NCBI RefSeq assembly: GCF_007995055.1
Contig: NZ_VOQQ01000001.1
Span: 2,649,001-2,713,000 of the forward strand
Length of the DNA stretch: 64,000 bases
Source of the DNA: Sphingosinicella ginsenosidimutans
GTDB lineage: Bacteria; Pseudomonadota; Alphaproteobacteria; Sphingomonadales; Sphingomonadaceae
Direction of reading: 5' to 3'
The position numbers and the translations under genes are program-made. The notes under the pieces are model-generated. The model saw nothing but the letters and a program-made list of their open reading frames with translations, was not told the DNA's origin and did not search any database. Positions 35,290 through 45,929 of the stretch are shown here, piece after piece (the stretch's first letter is position 1; each line of letters starts with the position of its first letter).

Positions 35290-35410
35290 GCCGACAAGGC
35301 CCACGACTCGTTTTTCCGCGCCTTGAGGCCACCTTCTCCCTTGTCGAAACGGCGCTTTAGCGTCTAACGGCAAGGCGCGCCGCGGGGAGCGGCGTTCCGC
35401 TGGAGTTCCA

Positions 35411-37432
35411 ATGCCCAAGCTCAAGGTCGATGGCGTCGAGATCGAAGTGCCGCAGGGCGCGACGGTGCTCCAGGCGTGCGAGCTCGCCGGCAAGGAAATC
35501 CCGCGCTTCTGCTACCATGAGCGGCTCGCGATCGCCGGCAATTGCCGCATGTGCCTGGTGGAGGTGAAGCCGGGCCCGCCCAAGCCGCAAGCGTCATGCG
35601 CGCTGCCCGCCGCCGACAATCAGGAAATCTTCACCTCGACGCCGATGGTGAAGAAGGCGCGCGAAGGCGTGATGGAGTTCCTGCTCATCAATCACCCGCT
35701 CGACTGCCCGATCTGCGACCAGGGCGGCGAGTGCGACCTGCAGGACCAGAGCCTCGCTTATGGTCGCGGGCATGACCGCTTCCGCGAGAACAAGCGGGCG
35801 GTGAGCGAGAAATATATGGGTCCCGTCGTCAAGACGGTGATGACCCGCTGCATCCACTGCACGCGCTGCATCCGCTTCATGGAGCAGGTGGCCGGCGTCG
35901 AGGATCTGGGCGCCGTCGGTCGCGGCGAGGATATGGAAATCACGTCCTATCTGGAGACCGCCCTCGGCTCCGAGCTCAGCGGCAATGTCGTCGATCTCTG
36001 CCCGGTCGGCGCGCTGACGTCCAAGCCCTATGCGTTCGACGCGCGGCCCTGGGAGCTGACCAAGACCCCGGCGATCGACGTGATGGACGGCGTCGGCACC
36101 AATATCCGCCTCGATTCGCGCGGCCGCGAGGTGCTGCGCGCCCTCCCGCGGCTCAACGAGGACGTCAACGAGGAGTGGGCGAGCGACAAGACCCGCCATG
36201 CCGTCGACGGGCTCACCCGCAACCGGCTCGATCGGCCGTGGCTCCGCGAGGATGGCAGGCTGCGCGCCGCGACCTGGGCGGAGGCCTTTGCCGCCATCGC
36301 CGCGGTGGCCGGCAAGGCGAAGGGCAGTGTCGCCGCGGTCGCTGGTGATCTGGTCGATGTCGAGACGATGTATGCGGCGAAGCTGCTGGTGAATGCGCTC
36401 GGCTCCGATCTGATCGAGGGGCGCCAGACCGGCCTCGCCTACGACGTGAGCAACATCGCATCGGTCAATTTCAACACCACCATCGGCGGGATCGAGACCG
36501 CGGACGTCATCCTCCTCGTGGGGACCAATCCGCGCTGGGAGGCGAGCCTCGTCAACACACGCATCCGCAAGGCCGCGCGCGGCGGGGCGAAGGTGTTCGC
36601 GATCGGGCCGGAGGCGGATCTCGCCTATCGGGTCGAATGGCTCGGCAACGATCTCTCGCTGCTCCACAAGCTGCCCAGGGCGGCGACGGAGGCCTTTGCC
36701 GCGGCCGAGCGCCCGGCGGTGATCGTCGGCGGCGCCGCGCTCAAGGTGCCCGGCGCACAGGCGGCGACCCTCGCGCTCGTCAAGTCGCTGAACCTGATCC
36801 GCGACGGCTGGAACGGCTATAACGTGCTTCACACGGTGGCGGCGCGAACCGGCGGCCTGATGCTTGGCTATGCCCAGCCGGGCGGCATGGCGGCGATTGC
36901 CGAAGCGAAGCCCAAGCTGCTGTTCCTGCTCGGCGCGGACGAGGCGGACCTCGCGCCCTTCGCGAAGAGCCTCAAGGTCTATATCGGCCATCATGGCGAC
37001 AAGGGCGCGCATGGCGCGGACGTGATCCTGCCCGCCGCCGCCTATAGCGAGAAGCACGGCATCCACGTGAACCTGGAAGGCCGCGTCCAGCATAGCGAGA
37101 AGGCGGTCGATCCGCCGGGCGACGCGCGCGAAGACTGGTCGATCCTGCGCGCGCTTTCCGACGCGCTCGGCCACAGACTGCCGTTCGACAGCTTCCAGGA
37201 GCTTCGGGCGCGGCTGTTCGCGGATTACCCGGCCTTCGCGCAGACCGGCCTGGTGGCTTTCGATTGGGCGCCGCCGAAGCTCGACGCGCCGAAGATCGCT
37301 GCGGGCACCGAGATCGCCTATCCGATCAAGGATTTCTACCTCACCAACCCGATCGCCCGCTCGTCTCCGACGCTGCAGCGCTGCTCGGCCGAGCTTCTCC
37401 ACGGCCAGGATTATGCGGAGGCGGCGGAGTGA
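35411..37432 (+). CDS. nuoG: NADH-quinone oxidoreductase subunit G
   Basis: 673-residue 75-kDa subunit. The N-terminal 2Fe-2S ferredoxin domain has C34, C45, C48 and C63; HPLDCPICDQGGECDLQDQS and TRCIHCTRCIRFMEQV hold the following clusters; a molybdopterin-oxidoreductase-like domain without cofactor fills the rest. A possible internal promoter (TTGTCG 35341-35346, 16 bp, TCTAAC 35363-35368) lies in the 121-bp gap upstream. The palindromic repeat copy 2 follows. Confidence 0.96.
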   Translation: MPKLKVDGVEIEVPQGATVLQACELAGKEIPRFCYHERLAIAGNCRMCLVEVKPGPPKPQASCALPAADNQEIFTSTPMVKKAREGVMEFLLINHPLDCPICDQGGECDLQDQSLAYGRGHDRFRENKRAVSEKYMGPVVKTVMTRCIHCTRCIRFMEQVAGVEDLGAVGRGEDMEITSYLETALGSELSGNVVDLCPVGALTSKPYAFDARPWELTKTPAIDVMDGVGTNIRLDSRGREVLRALPRLNEDVNEEWASDKTRHAVDGLTRNRLDRPWLREDGRLRAATWAEAFAAIAAVAGKAKGSVAAVAGDLVDVETMYAAKLLVNALGSDLIEGRQTGLAYDVSNIASVNFNTTIGGIETADVILLVGTNPRWEASLVNTRIRKAARGGAKVFAIGPEADLAYRVEWLGNDLSLLHKLPRAATEAFAAAERPAVIVGGAALKVPGAQAATLALVKSLNLIRDGWNGYNVLHTVAARTGGLMLGYAQPGGMAAIAEAKPKLLFLLGADEADLAPFAKSLKVYIGHHGDKGAHGADVILPAAAYSEKHGIHVNLEGRVQHSEKAVDPPGDAREDWSILRALSDALGHRLPFDSFQELRARLFADYPAFAQTGLVAFDWAPPKLDAPKIAAGTEIAYPIKDFYLTNPIARSSPTLQRCSAELLHGQDYAEAAE

Positions 37433-37461
37433 GTAGGTATTTGCCCCGAACGACACATTCT

Positions 37462-37566
37462 CCCTCTCCCCGGCGGGGAGAGGGCTGGGGTGAGGGGGCT
37501 CGGCATTTGCGAGCAATCTCTTACGCTCGACACCCTCACCCAACCCTCTCCCTCGAGGGAGAGGGC
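37462..37566. repeat. Nested palindromic repeat unit (copy 2), between nuoG and nuoH
   Basis: CCCTCTCCCC (37462-37471) pairs with GGGGAGAGGG (37475-37484); further on, GGGTGAGGG is mirrored by CCCTCACCC, and a last hairpin CCCTCTCCCTCGAGGGAGAGGG closes the unit. The architecture is the same as 27348-27434 although the sequence differs. The final GGGAGAGGG lies 4-5 bases before the nuoH ATG and is its ribosome-binding site. Confidence 0.85.
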
Positions 37567-37568
37567 TT

Positions 37569-38621
37569 ATGACCGCTTTCTTCCAATTCTATCTCGGCAC
37601 CGGCTGGGGCTGGTTCGTCGCCAACCTCATCCTGATCCTGCTGATCGCGCTTCCGCTGATGCTCGCGGTGGCGATGATCATCTATGCCGACCGCAAGATC
37701 TGGGCGGCGATGGCGCTCCGGCGCGGGCCGAACGTGGTCGGCCCCTTCGGCCTGCTCCAGAGCTTCGCCGACGGGCTCAAGGTCTTTCTCCAGGAAACGA
37801 TCATCCCGGCGAGCGCCAATCGCGGCCTGTTCCTGATCGCCCCGATCGTCACCTTCACCGTTGCGCTGATCGCCTGGGCGGTGATCCCGTTCGCCGACGG
37901 CTGGGTGCTCGCCGACATCAATGTCGGGCTGCTCTACCTCCTCGGGGTCTCGTCGCTCGGCGTCTACGGGGTGATCATCTCGGGATGGTCGTCCAACTCG
38001 AAATACCCGTTCTACAGCGCCTTGCGGGCCGCGGCTCAGATGGTGTCCTACGAAGTCTCGATCGGCTTCGTGCTGATCCCGGTCATTCTGTGGAGCGGGA
38101 GCTTCAACCTCTCCGCGATCGTGACCGGCCAGCAGGATCATATTTTCGGATTCATCAACGCCTTCGGCTTGAATCCCTTGCTCTTCCCGCTGGCGGTGAT
38201 CTTCCTGGTCTCCTCGATGGCCGAGACCGCGCGCACGCCCTTCGACCTCACCGAGGCGGAGAGCGAGCTCGTCGCCGGCTACCAGACCGAGTACAGCTCG
38301 ATGAGCTTCGCGCTCTTCTGGCTCGGCGAATATGCCAACGTGCTGCTGATGTGCGGCATGAACGCGATCCTGTTCTGGGGCGGCTGGCTCCCGCCGGTCG
38401 ATTGGGCGCCGCTCTATTACGTTCCGGGCATCATCTGGTTCTTCGCCAAGATCTTCGCCTTCTTCTTCATCTTCAGCTGGGTGAAGGCGACCGTGCCGCG
38501 CTACCGCTACGACCAGCTCATGCGGCTCGGCTGGAAAATCTTCCTCCCCGTCTCGCTGATCTGGGTGTTCCTCGTCTCGGGCTATCTGATGCTCGCCAAG
38601 CAGGGGATGCTGCCGTGGTAG
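37569..38621 (+). CDS. nuoH: NADH-quinone oxidoreductase subunit H
   Basis: 350-residue membrane subunit at the junction of the two complex I arms. About eight helices are visible, with conserved [30 protein letters not shown] and [27 protein letters not shown]. Its Shine-Dalgarno sequence comes from the upstream palindromic repeat. The stop overlaps the GTG start region of nuoI. Confidence 0.97.
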   Translation: MTAFFQFYLGTGWGWFVANLILILLIALPLMLAVAMIIYADRKIWAAMALRRGPNVVGPFGLLQSFADGLKVFLQETIIPASANRGLFLIAPIVTFTVALIAWAVIPFADGWVLADINVGLLYLLGVSSLGVYGVIISGWSSNSKYPFYSALRAAAQMVSYEVSIGFVLIPVILWSGSFNLSAIVTGQQDHIFGFINAFGLNPLLFPLAVIFLVSSMAETARTPFDLTEAESELVAGYQTEYSSMSFALFWLGEYANVLLMCGMNAILFWGGWLPPVDWAPLYYVPGIIWFFAKIFAFFFIFSWVKATVPRYRYDQLMRLGWKIFLPVSLIWVFLVSGYLMLAKQGMLPW

Positions 38622-39097
38622 CTCATTTCATCAAATCGTTCACGCTCTGGGAGTTCGTGAAGGCGCACTGGCTGACCTTGAAGTATTTCTTCAAGCCCAA
38701 GGCGACGATCAACTATCCCTACGAGAAGAACCCGATCTCCCCGCGCTTCCGGGGCGAGCATGCGCTGCGCCGTTATCCGAACGGCGAGGAGCGCTGCATC
38801 GCGTGCAAGCTGTGCGAGGCCATCTGTCCGGCGCTGGCGATCACGATCGAGGCCGAGCCGCGCGCCGACGGCAGCCGGCGCACGACCCGCTACGACATCG
38901 ATATGACCAAGTGCATCTATTGCGGCCTGTGCCAGGAGGCCTGCCCGGTCGATGCGATCGTCGAGGGGCCGAACATGGATTTCTCGACCGAAACCCGCGA
39001 GGAGCTGATCTACGACAAGGCGAAGCTGCTCGCCAATGGCGACCGCTGGGAGCGCGCTCTGGCCGCGAACATTGCGGCCGACGCGGCGTATCGGTAG
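38615..39097 (+). CDS. nuoI: NADH-quinone oxidoreductase subunit I
   Basis: 160-residue ferredoxin-like subunit with two 4Fe-4S clusters, [18 protein letters not shown] and [21 protein letters not shown]. The start is GTG ([26 protein letters not shown]), overlapping nuoH by 7 bp, with CAGGGG upstream. It transfers electrons towards NuoB. An 89-bp gap with a half-palindrome separates it from nuoJ. Confidence 0.96.
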   Translation: MVAHFIKSFTLWEFVKAHWLTLKYFFKPKATINYPYEKNPISPRFRGEHALRRYPNGEERCIACKLCEAICPALAITIEAEPRADGSRRTTRYDIDMTKCIYCGLCQEACPVDAIVEGPNMDFSTETREELIYDKAKLLANGDRWERALAANIAADAAYR

Positions 39098-39129
39098 GTG
39101 GCCGCCATGCGGGATTCGGACATGAAGTT

Positions 39130-39148
39130 CCTCCCCGGAACGGGGAGG
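39130..39148. repeat. Half palindromic repeat (copy 3), between nuoI and nuoJ
   Basis: CCTCCCC (39130-39136) and GGGGAGG (39142-39148) form a short hairpin of the same CT/GA-rich type as the larger units at 27348 and 37462. The second half of the unit appears to be lost. A short in-frame stretch downstream ends in the GTG of nuoJ. Confidence 0.6.
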
Positions 39149-39186
39149 GGGACCATGGGCAGCATGGTGGCGGCGGGGCGCGAACG

Positions 39187-39795
39187 GTGATCGCGGCCAT
39201 CGTCTTCTGGGTCTTCGCGGCGCTCGTCATCGCCTCGGGCGTGATGGTGATCGCCTCGCGCAATCCGGTCCATTCCGTGCTGTTCCTCATCCTCGCCTTC
39301 TTCAACGCGGCGGGGCTGTTCCTTCTGATGGGGGCGGAGTTCCTCGCCTTCCTGCTGATCATCGTCTATGTCGGCGCGGTCGCGGTGCTGTTCATGTTCG
39401 TCGTGATGATGCTCGACGTCGATTTCGCCGAGCTCCGCGCCGGAATCGCACGCTACTGGCCGCTTGGCTTTGGCTTGGCCGGCGTGTTGCTGGCCGAGAT
39501 CGTCTTCACCGTGGTCGCGTGGAATGCCGGCGCGATCGGGCCGGCGTCCCGCGCGGCGCCGATCGGTCAGGGATCGAACATCGAGGAGCTCGGCCACCTC
39601 CTCTACACGCGCTACCTCTTCGTCTTCGAGGCGGCGGGCCTTGTCCTGCTCGTCGCGCTGATCGGCGCCATCGTGCTGACCCACCGCAAGCGCAAGGACG
39701 TGCGCCCACAGACGGTCTCGGCGCAGAATCGCCGGCGGCCGGACGAGGCGGTGATCAAGCGGCAGCCCGCCGTCGGGCAGGGGGTGGAGCTGTGA
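39187..39795 (+). CDS. nuoJ: NADH-quinone oxidoreductase subunit J
   Basis: 202-residue membrane subunit with five helices (e.g. [43 protein letters not shown]). GTG start ([15 protein letters not shown]). The C-terminal ~40 residues ([37 protein letters not shown]) form a basic cytoplasmic tail. Its TGA overlaps the GTG of nuoK. Confidence 0.95.
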   Translation: MIAAIVFWVFAALVIASGVMVIASRNPVHSVLFLILAFFNAAGLFLLMGAEFLAFLLIIVYVGAVAVLFMFVVMMLDVDFAELRAGIARYWPLGFGLAGVLLAEIVFTVVAWNAGAIGPASRAAPIGQGSNIEELGHLLYTRYLFVFEAAGLVLLVALIGAIVLTHRKRKDVRPQTVSAQNRRRPDEAVIKRQPAVGQGVEL

Positions 39796-40097
39796 TCGGC
39801 CTTGGCCACTATCTCGCCGTCGGCGCGATCCTGTTCGTGCTCGGCGTGCTCGGCATTTTCCTCAATCGCAAGAACGTCATCATCATCCTGATGGCGATCG
39901 AGCTGATCCTGCTCGCCGTGAACATCAATCTCGTCGCCTTCTCCTCCTTCCTCGGCGACATGGTGGGGCAGGTGTTCGCGATGTTCGTGCTGACCGTCGC
40001 CGCCGCCGAGGCCGCGATCGGGCTTGCGATCCTGGTCATCTATTTCCGCGGCCGCGGCACGATCGCGGTCGACGATATCCACCAGATGAAGGGCTGA
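39792..40097 (+). CDS. nuoK: NADH-quinone oxidoreductase subunit K
   Basis: 101-residue, three-helix membrane subunit, the usual size. Conserved glutamates lie in [19 protein letters not shown] and [18 protein letters not shown], part of the proton path. GTG start overlapping nuoJ; nuoL begins 2 bp after its stop. Confidence 0.97.
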   Translation: MIGLGHYLAVGAILFVLGVLGIFLNRKNVIIILMAIELILLAVNINLVAFSSFLGDMVGQVFAMFVLTVAAAEAAIGLAILVIYFRGRGTIAVDDIHQMKG

Positions 40098-40099
40098 GC

Positions 40100-42163
40100 G
40101 TGATCCAGGCGATCGTCTTCCTGCCCCTCGTTGCGGCGATCATCGCGGGGCTCGGCAACCGCATGATCGGCAACGTGCCGGCCAAGCTGGTCACGACCGG
40201 CGCGCTGTTCGCGTCCTGCGCGATGAGCTGGCCGATCTTCATCGGCTTTCTCGCCGGCACCGAACACAGCGCCGTCCATCCGGTGCTGAACTGGATTCAT
40301 TCGGGCGATCTCCAGGTTCAGTGGGCGCTGCGCGTCGATGCGCTGACCGCGGTGATGCTGGTGGTCGTGACGACCGTCTCCGCGCTCGTCCACCTCTACT
40401 CCTGGGGCTATATGGCGGAGGACGACAGCCAGCCGCGCTTCTTCGCCTATCTGTCGCTCTTCACCTTCGCGATGCTGATGCTGGTGACGGCGGACAATCT
40501 CGTCCAGATGTTCTTCGGGTGGGAAGGCGTCGGTCTCGCCTCCTACCTGCTGATCGGCTTCTGGTACTACAAGCCGTCGGCCAACGCGGCCGCGATGAAG
40601 GCGTTCGTCGTCAACCGGGTCGGTGATTTCGGCTTCAGCCTGGGCATCTTCGCGACCTTCCTCGTCTTCGGCACGATCTCGATTCCGGAAATCCTGCACG
40701 CCGCGCCATCGATGACCGGTTCGACGATCGGATTCCTCGGCGGGCGCGTCGATACGATGACGCTGATCTGCATCCTCCTGTTCATCGGCGCCTGCGGCAA
40801 ATCCGCGCAGCTTGGCCTGCACACCTGGCTGCCCGACGCGATGGAGGGCCCGACGCCGGTCTCCGCGCTCATCCATGCCGCGACGATGGTGACGGCGGGC
40901 GTGTTCATGGTCTGCCGCCTGTCGCCGATGTTCGAGACGAGCCATACCGCGACCACAATCGTCACCTTCGTCGGCGCCGCGACGGCCCTGTTCGCGGCGA
41001 CCGTCGGCACCGTCCAGAACGACATCAAGCGGGTGATCGCCTATTCCACCTGTTCGCAGCTCGGCTACATGTTCATGGCCGCCGGCGTCGGCGCCTATGG
41101 CGCGGCGATGTTCCACCTGTTCACCCACGCCTTCTTCAAGGCGCTGCTGTTCCTCGGCGCGGGCAGCGTCATCCACGCCATGCATCATGAGCAGGACATG
41201 CGCTATTATGGGGCGCTGCGTAAGCGGATCCCGCTCACCTTCTGGGCGATGACCATCGGCACGCTCGCGATCACCGGCGTCGGCATCGCCGGGGTGTTCG
41301 GCTTTGCCGGCTTCTATTCGAAGGATGCGATCATCGAAAATGCGTTCGCGGCCGGCAGCGGCGGCAGCGGCTTCGCCTTCTTCGTCGGCGTGTTCGCGGC
41401 GCTGCTCACCAGCTTCTATTCCTGGCGCCTCGTCTTCCTGACCTTTTTCGGCAAGGCGCGCTGGGCGGCCTCGGAGCATATCCAGCACGCCATCCACGAC
41501 GCGCACGGCCATCATGCGCAGGACGATCATCCCGATGCCGAGGATGCGGGCCACGACACCCATGTCGGCGAGCCGGGCGCGGCCGAGATCCCTGCGGGGA
41601 CGGGCGGCTATCACCCGCACGAAAGCCCGTGGACGATGCTGGTGCCTCTGGCGGTTCTGTCTCTCGGCGCGCTGCTCGCCGGCTTCGTCTTCGCGCCCTG
41701 GTTCATCGAGGAGGGCGCGGCGCATTTCTGGCAGGGCAGCGTCGCGATCAACGAGGCGCTCGCGCATTCGGTCCACGCCATTCCCGAATGGGCAAAGCTG
41801 TCCGCGACCTTCGCGATGCTGATCGGGTTCGCGATCGCCTTCTACGCCTATATCCGCAACACGGCCTTCCCGGCGGCGTTCGTGGCGCAGTTCGGCGTCC
41901 TCTACCGCTTCCTCCTGAACAAGTGGTATTTCGACGAGCTCTACGCCGCGATCTTCGTCCGCCCGGCGGTCGCCCTCGGCCGGATCTTCTGGAAGAAGGG
42001 TGACGAGGCGACGATCAACCGCTTCGGTCCGGACGGCGCGGCCGCTGCCATCGTCGCCGGCACGCGTCTCACGGCGCGCATCCAGTCGGGCTATGTCTAT
42101 ACCTATGCGCTGGTGATGCTTCTTGGCGTCGCCGCCGCGACGACCTGGGCGATGGCGCAGTGA
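40100..42163 (+). CDS. nuoL: NADH-quinone oxidoreductase subunit L
   Basis: 687-residue antiporter-like proton-pumping subunit. The conserved core is clear ([86 protein letters not shown]). A His/Asp-rich loop at residues ~458-510 ([19 protein letters not shown]...) lies after the core helices, and the C-terminal part carries the lateral helix. GTG start. The stop overlaps the nuoM ATG. Confidence 0.97.
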   Translation: MIQAIVFLPLVAAIIAGLGNRMIGNVPAKLVTTGALFASCAMSWPIFIGFLAGTEHSAVHPVLNWIHSGDLQVQWALRVDALTAVMLVVVTTVSALVHLYSWGYMAEDDSQPRFFAYLSLFTFAMLMLVTADNLVQMFFGWEGVGLASYLLIGFWYYKPSANAAAMKAFVVNRVGDFGFSLGIFATFLVFGTISIPEILHAAPSMTGSTIGFLGGRVDTMTLICILLFIGACGKSAQLGLHTWLPDAMEGPTPVSALIHAATMVTAGVFMVCRLSPMFETSHTATTIVTFVGAATALFAATVGTVQNDIKRVIAYSTCSQLGYMFMAAGVGAYGAAMFHLFTHAFFKALLFLGAGSVIHAMHHEQDMRYYGALRKRIPLTFWAMTIGTLAITGVGIAGVFGFAGFYSKDAIIENAFAAGSGGSGFAFFVGVFAALLTSFYSWRLVFLTFFGKARWAASEHIQHAIHDAHGHHAQDDHPDAEDAGHDTHVGEPGAAEIPAGTGGYHPHESPWTMLVPLAVLSLGALLAGFVFAPWFIEEGAAHFWQGSVAINEALAHSVHAIPEWAKLSATFAMLIGFAIAFYAYIRNTAFPAAFVAQFGVLYRFLLNKWYFDELYAAIFVRPAVALGRIFWKKGDEATINRFGPDGAAAAIVAGTRLTARIQSGYVYTYALVMLLGVAAATTWAMAQ

Positions 42164-43701
42164 TGGCCGGTTTCCCGATCCTTTCCGTCATCCTGGCGCT
42201 GCCGATCCTCGGCGCGATCGCCTGCCTCATGACCAACGCGCAGGGCGCGCGCTGGGTGGCGCTGATCACCACCCTGGTGACGCTCGCGCTCTGCGTCGGC
42301 CTGTGGCTCAATTTCCAGGTCGGCGGGCCGCAATGGCAGTTCGCCGAGAATGTCCCGTTGTTCGGGCGCTATTTCAACTGGGCGCTCGGCATCGATGGCA
42401 TCGCGCTCATGCTGATCGTGCTGACGGCATTCCTGATGCCGATCTGCATCGCGGCCTCGTGGGAGTCGATCCAGAACCGGGTCAGCGAATATATGGCCTG
42501 CTTCCTGGTGATGGAGACGCTGATGCTCGGCGTCTTCATGGCGCAGGACATCTTCCTCTTCTACGTCCTGTTCGAATCCACCCTGGTGCCGATGTATCTC
42601 ATCATCGGCATCTGGGGCGGCGCGAACCGGATCTACGCGGCCTACAAGTTCTTCCTCTACACGTTGCTGGGATCGGTGCTGATGCTGATCGCGATGCTGT
42701 GGATGGTGAATTTCGCCCACACGACATCGATCCCCGAGCTGCTGGTCACCGATTTCCCGCCGGAGGCGCAGACCTGGCTGTTCCTCGCCTTCCTCGCGAG
42801 CTTCGCGGTCAAGCTGCCGATGTGGCCGGTCCACACCTGGCTTCCCGACGCGCACGTCCAGGCGCCGACCGCCGGTTCGGTCATCCTCGCCGGCGTGCTG
42901 CTGAAGCTCGGCGGCTACGGCTTCGTGCGCTTCTCGCTGCCGATGTTTCCGGAAGCGGCGAACCAGCTCATGTGGCTGATGTTCGGCCTCTCGATGATCG
43001 CGGTCGTCTATACCAGCCTCGTCGCGCTGGTGCAGGACGACATGAAGAAGCTGATCGCCTATTCGTCGGTCGCGCACATGGCGTTCGTCACGATCGGCCT
43101 CTTCTCGTTCAACCGCCAGGGGATCGACGGCGGCCTCGTGGTCATGCTGAGCCACGGCCTGGTCTCGGGTGCGCTCTTCCTGTGCGTGGGCGTGGTCTAT
43201 GATCGGCTCCACACCCGCGAGATCGCGGCCTATGGCGGCGTTTCCAACAACATGCCCGCTTATGCCCTGTTCTTCATGCTGTTCACCATGGCCTCGGTCG
43301 GCCTGCCGGGGACGAGCGGCTTCGTCGGCGAGTTTCTCGCGATGGTCGGCTCCTATCAGGCGTCGAGCTGGGCCGCCTTCGTGGTGACGACCGGAATCAT
43401 CCTTGGCGCCGCCTACATGCTCCTTCTCTACTGGCGGATCGCCTTCGGGACCGCGCGTACGGAGGGTGCGGCGGCGATGCCCGATCTCAGCCCGCGCGAA
43501 TGGGCGATCTTCGTGCCGATCGCGGCGGTCGTGCTGTGGATGGGGGTTTATCCGGAAAGCTTCCTTGCGCCGATGCGCGCCGATGTCACGGCCCTGGTCC
43601 ACCGGATCGAGCGCGCAGCGCCGCGCGGCGACGCACAGCTGACGCCGGGCCATGCGCCGGCGCCAGCCGCCGCGGCGCACGAGGCCGAAGGGACCCATTG
43701 A
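42163..43701 (+). CDS. nuoM: NADH-quinone oxidoreductase subunit M
   Basis: 512-residue antiporter-like subunit with ~14 helices. Hallmarks are FFLFYVLFESTLVPMYLIIGIWGG-like (IFLFYVLFESTLVPMYLIIG), KLPMWPVHTWLPDAHVQAPTAGSVILAGVLLKLGGYG and MSHGLVSGALFLCVGVVYDRLHTREI. The C-terminus has a short Ala/His tail. It overlaps nuoL and nuoN by 1 bp each. Confidence 0.97.
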   Translation: MAGFPILSVILALPILGAIACLMTNAQGARWVALITTLVTLALCVGLWLNFQVGGPQWQFAENVPLFGRYFNWALGIDGIALMLIVLTAFLMPICIAASWESIQNRVSEYMACFLVMETLMLGVFMAQDIFLFYVLFESTLVPMYLIIGIWGGANRIYAAYKFFLYTLLGSVLMLIAMLWMVNFAHTTSIPELLVTDFPPEAQTWLFLAFLASFAVKLPMWPVHTWLPDAHVQAPTAGSVILAGVLLKLGGYGFVRFSLPMFPEAANQLMWLMFGLSMIAVVYTSLVALVQDDMKKLIAYSSVAHMAFVTIGLFSFNRQGIDGGLVVMLSHGLVSGALFLCVGVVYDRLHTREIAAYGGVSNNMPAYALFFMLFTMASVGLPGTSGFVGEFLAMVGSYQASSWAAFVVTTGIILGAAYMLLLYWRIAFGTARTEGAAAMPDLSPREWAIFVPIAAVVLWMGVYPESFLAPMRADVTALVHRIERAAPRGDAQLTPGHAPAPAAAAHEAEGTH

Positions 43702-45149
43702 TGCCGACGCACGATCTCTTGCTCGTCCTGCCAGAAGAGCTGCTGAGCGCGGCCGGGCTGATCCTGATGCTCGTCGCGGCCTGGGCCGGCGATCGTTCCG
43801 CGAAGCTCCTGACCTGGCTCGGGGTCGTCGCGCTCGTCGCCGCAATTCTGGTGATGCCCGGCATCGTCGATCAGGGCGCCTCCGCCTTCTCGGGCATGTT
43901 CGCAGCCGACAGCTTCGCAGCCTTTTCCAAGGTCGTGATCTACATCGCGGCCGCCGTGTCACTGCTCGCGGCGTCGAGCTGGTTCGGGCGAGAGGGCGAT
44001 TTCCGCGCCGAATATCCGGTGCTGATCCTGTTCGCGACGGTCGGCATGGGCATGATGGCCTCGGCGACCGACCTGCTGACGCTCTATGTCGGGCTCGAGA
44101 TGCAGAGCCTCGCGGCCTATGTCCTCGCCAGTTTCCAGCGGACCGACACCCGCTCGGCGGAGGCCGGCCTCAAATATTTCGTTCTCGGCGCGTTGGCGAG
44201 CGGCATCCTGCTCTACGGTATCTCGCTGCTCTACGGGTTTACCGGGACGACCGGCTTCACCGGCATCGCCCAGGCGATGGGCGACGGCCTGTCGAAGGGC
44301 GAGCTGTTCGGCATCGTCTTCACCCTTGCGGGCCTCGCCTTCAAGATCAGCGCGGTGCCGTTCCACATGTGGACCCCGGACGTGTACGAAGGCGCGCCGA
44401 CGCCGGTCACGGCCTTCTTCGCCTCGGCGCCGAAGCTCGCCGCCATGGCGCTGTTCGCGCGCGTGACCGTGGAGGCGATGGGGCCGGCGACCGAGAGCTG
44501 GCGGCAGATCGTGATCTTCCTGGTCCTCGCCTCGACCATCCTCGGCGGTGTCGCCGCGATCAATCAGAAGAACATCAAGCGCCTGCTTGCCTACAGTTCG
44601 ATCAACAATGTCGGCTTCGCGCTCGTCGGCATCGCCGCCGGCACGAAGGAAGGGGTCGCGGCGACGCTCTTCTACATGACCGTCTATATCGCGATGACGC
44701 TTGGCGCCTTCCTGATCGTCCTTCGGATGCGCGACGAGGATGGCCAACCGGTCGAGACGATCGCGTCGCTCTCCGGCCTCTCGCGGACGCGGCCGTGGCT
44801 TGCGTTCGGCATGATGATCTTCATGTTCAGCCTTGCCGGCATCCCGCCGCTGTTCGGCTTCTGGCCCAAATTCGTGGTCTTCAACGCGGCGGTGGCGGCG
44901 AACCTTTCCTGGCTCGCGGCGGTCGCGATCGCGACTTCGGTGATCAGCGCCTTCTATTACATCATGATCGTCAAGACGATCTACTTCGACGAGCCGGCGC
45001 CGGCTTACGGACCTACGCGGGAGCCGGTGACGGCCGGGCTGCTGATCGCCGCGGCGTTGTTCGTATCGCCGCTGGGATACCTTGCCATCGGCCCGCTCGA
45101 TCAGGCGACCACGACGGCGGCAGCCGCGCTGTTCCCGTCCGGAACCTGA
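43701..45149 (+). CDS. nuoN: NADH-quinone oxidoreductase subunit N
   Basis: 482-residue antiporter-like subunit that ends the nuo operon. Conserved YVGLEMQSLAAYVLASFQRTDTRSAEAGLKYFVLGALASGILLYGISLLYG and FKISAVPFHMWTPDVYEGAPTPVTAFFASAPKLAA are present. The start ATG is at 43701, sharing a base with the nuoM stop. birA begins 52 bp after the stop and reads the same way. Confidence 0.97.
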   Translation: MPTHDLLLVLPEELLSAAGLILMLVAAWAGDRSAKLLTWLGVVALVAAILVMPGIVDQGASAFSGMFAADSFAAFSKVVIYIAAAVSLLAASSWFGREGDFRAEYPVLILFATVGMGMMASATDLLTLYVGLEMQSLAAYVLASFQRTDTRSAEAGLKYFVLGALASGILLYGISLLYGFTGTTGFTGIAQAMGDGLSKGELFGIVFTLAGLAFKISAVPFHMWTPDVYEGAPTPVTAFFASAPKLAAMALFARVTVEAMGPATESWRQIVIFLVLASTILGGVAAINQKNIKRLLAYSSINNVGFALVGIAAGTKEGVAATLFYMTVYIAMTLGAFLIVLRMRDEDGQPVETIASLSGLSRTRPWLAFGMMIFMFSLAGIPPLFGFWPKFVVFNAAVAANLSWLAAVAIATSVISAFYYIMIVKTIYFDEPAPAYGPTREPVTAGLLIAAALFVSPLGYLAIGPLDQATTTAAAALFPSGT

Positions 45150-45201
45150 GCGTCAGCGTCACGTGGCCACCTCCGCTCAGGACGAGCGGATAGGGGGAAG
45201 T

Positions 45202-45891
45202 GTGGCAAATATCCGCAGCGTCGCCGAAACCGGATCGACCAATGACGATCTCGCCGCGCTCGCGACGGCGGGCGCGCCCGAAGGCCTCTGGCTGCGCGCC
45301 GATCGCCAGACCGGCGGCAAGGGACGGCAGGGCAGGGCCTGGCAATCGCCGCCCGGCAATCTTTATGCGAGCACTCTGGTCCGACTTCAGCCGGGCGATC
45401 CGTCCGCCGCGACGCTCGCTCTGGTCGCGGCTATGGCGCTTCACGAAGCGGTGCAGCCGGAAGCCCCGGCCGCGACGATCAAGTGGCCCAACGACCTGCT
45501 CGTCGAAGGCGCCAAGCTTGCCGGCATCCTGCTCGAGCGCCAGGGGGACGCCGTCGTGATCGGCTTCGGCGTCAACCTCGCATTCCACCCCGTCCTCGCC
45601 GACCGCCCCGCAACCAGCCTCAAAGCCCTCGCGGGCCGCGCGCCAAGCCCCCACTTTTTCCTCACCCGGCTCGCCCCGATCTTCCAGGCCTGGCTCGACC
45701 GCTGGCGCGCGGAGGGCCTTGCTCCGGTGCGCGCCGCCTGGTGCGCGGCGGCACATCCGGTGGGCACGCCGATCGCGGCGGGAGACCTTCGGGGTGTTTT
45801 CGACGGGCTCGAGGAAAGCGGAGCGCTCCGGCTGCGGCTGGCGGGGGGCGGGACCAAGATCATCCATGCCGGCGACGTGTTCCTGATCTGA
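45202..45891 (+). CDS. birA: Biotin--[acetyl-CoA-carboxylase] ligase
   Basis: 229 residues. It attaches biotin to the biotin carboxyl carrier protein. The ATP/biotin loop is QTGGKGRQGRAWQSPPGNLY, and IKWPNDLLVEGAKLAGILLE is the biotin pocket. There is no N-terminal HTH, so it should not act as a repressor. GTG start with AGGGGGAAG just before it; an upstream in-frame GTG at 45163 is less likely. It follows nuoN and precedes coaX, a common alphaproteobacterial order. Confidence 0.93.
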   Translation: MANIRSVAETGSTNDDLAALATAGAPEGLWLRADRQTGGKGRQGRAWQSPPGNLYASTLVRLQPGDPSAATLALVAAMALHEAVQPEAPAATIKWPNDLLVEGAKLAGILLERQGDAVVIGFGVNLAFHPVLADRPATSLKALAGRAPSPHFFLTRLAPIFQAWLDRWRAEGLAPVRAAWCAAAHPVGTPIAAGDLRGVFDGLEESGALRLRLAGGGTKIIHAGDVFLI

Positions 45892-45929
45892 CCCTCGCCA
45901 AGGCGCGGCGGCGCGGCTAGAAGCGCCGG

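Noticed and set aside
40040..43962. Two long minus-strand open frames (578 and 619 codons)
   Set aside because: Both are antisense to nuoL, nuoM and the start of nuoN; charged, repeat-like translation with no membrane or domain pattern.
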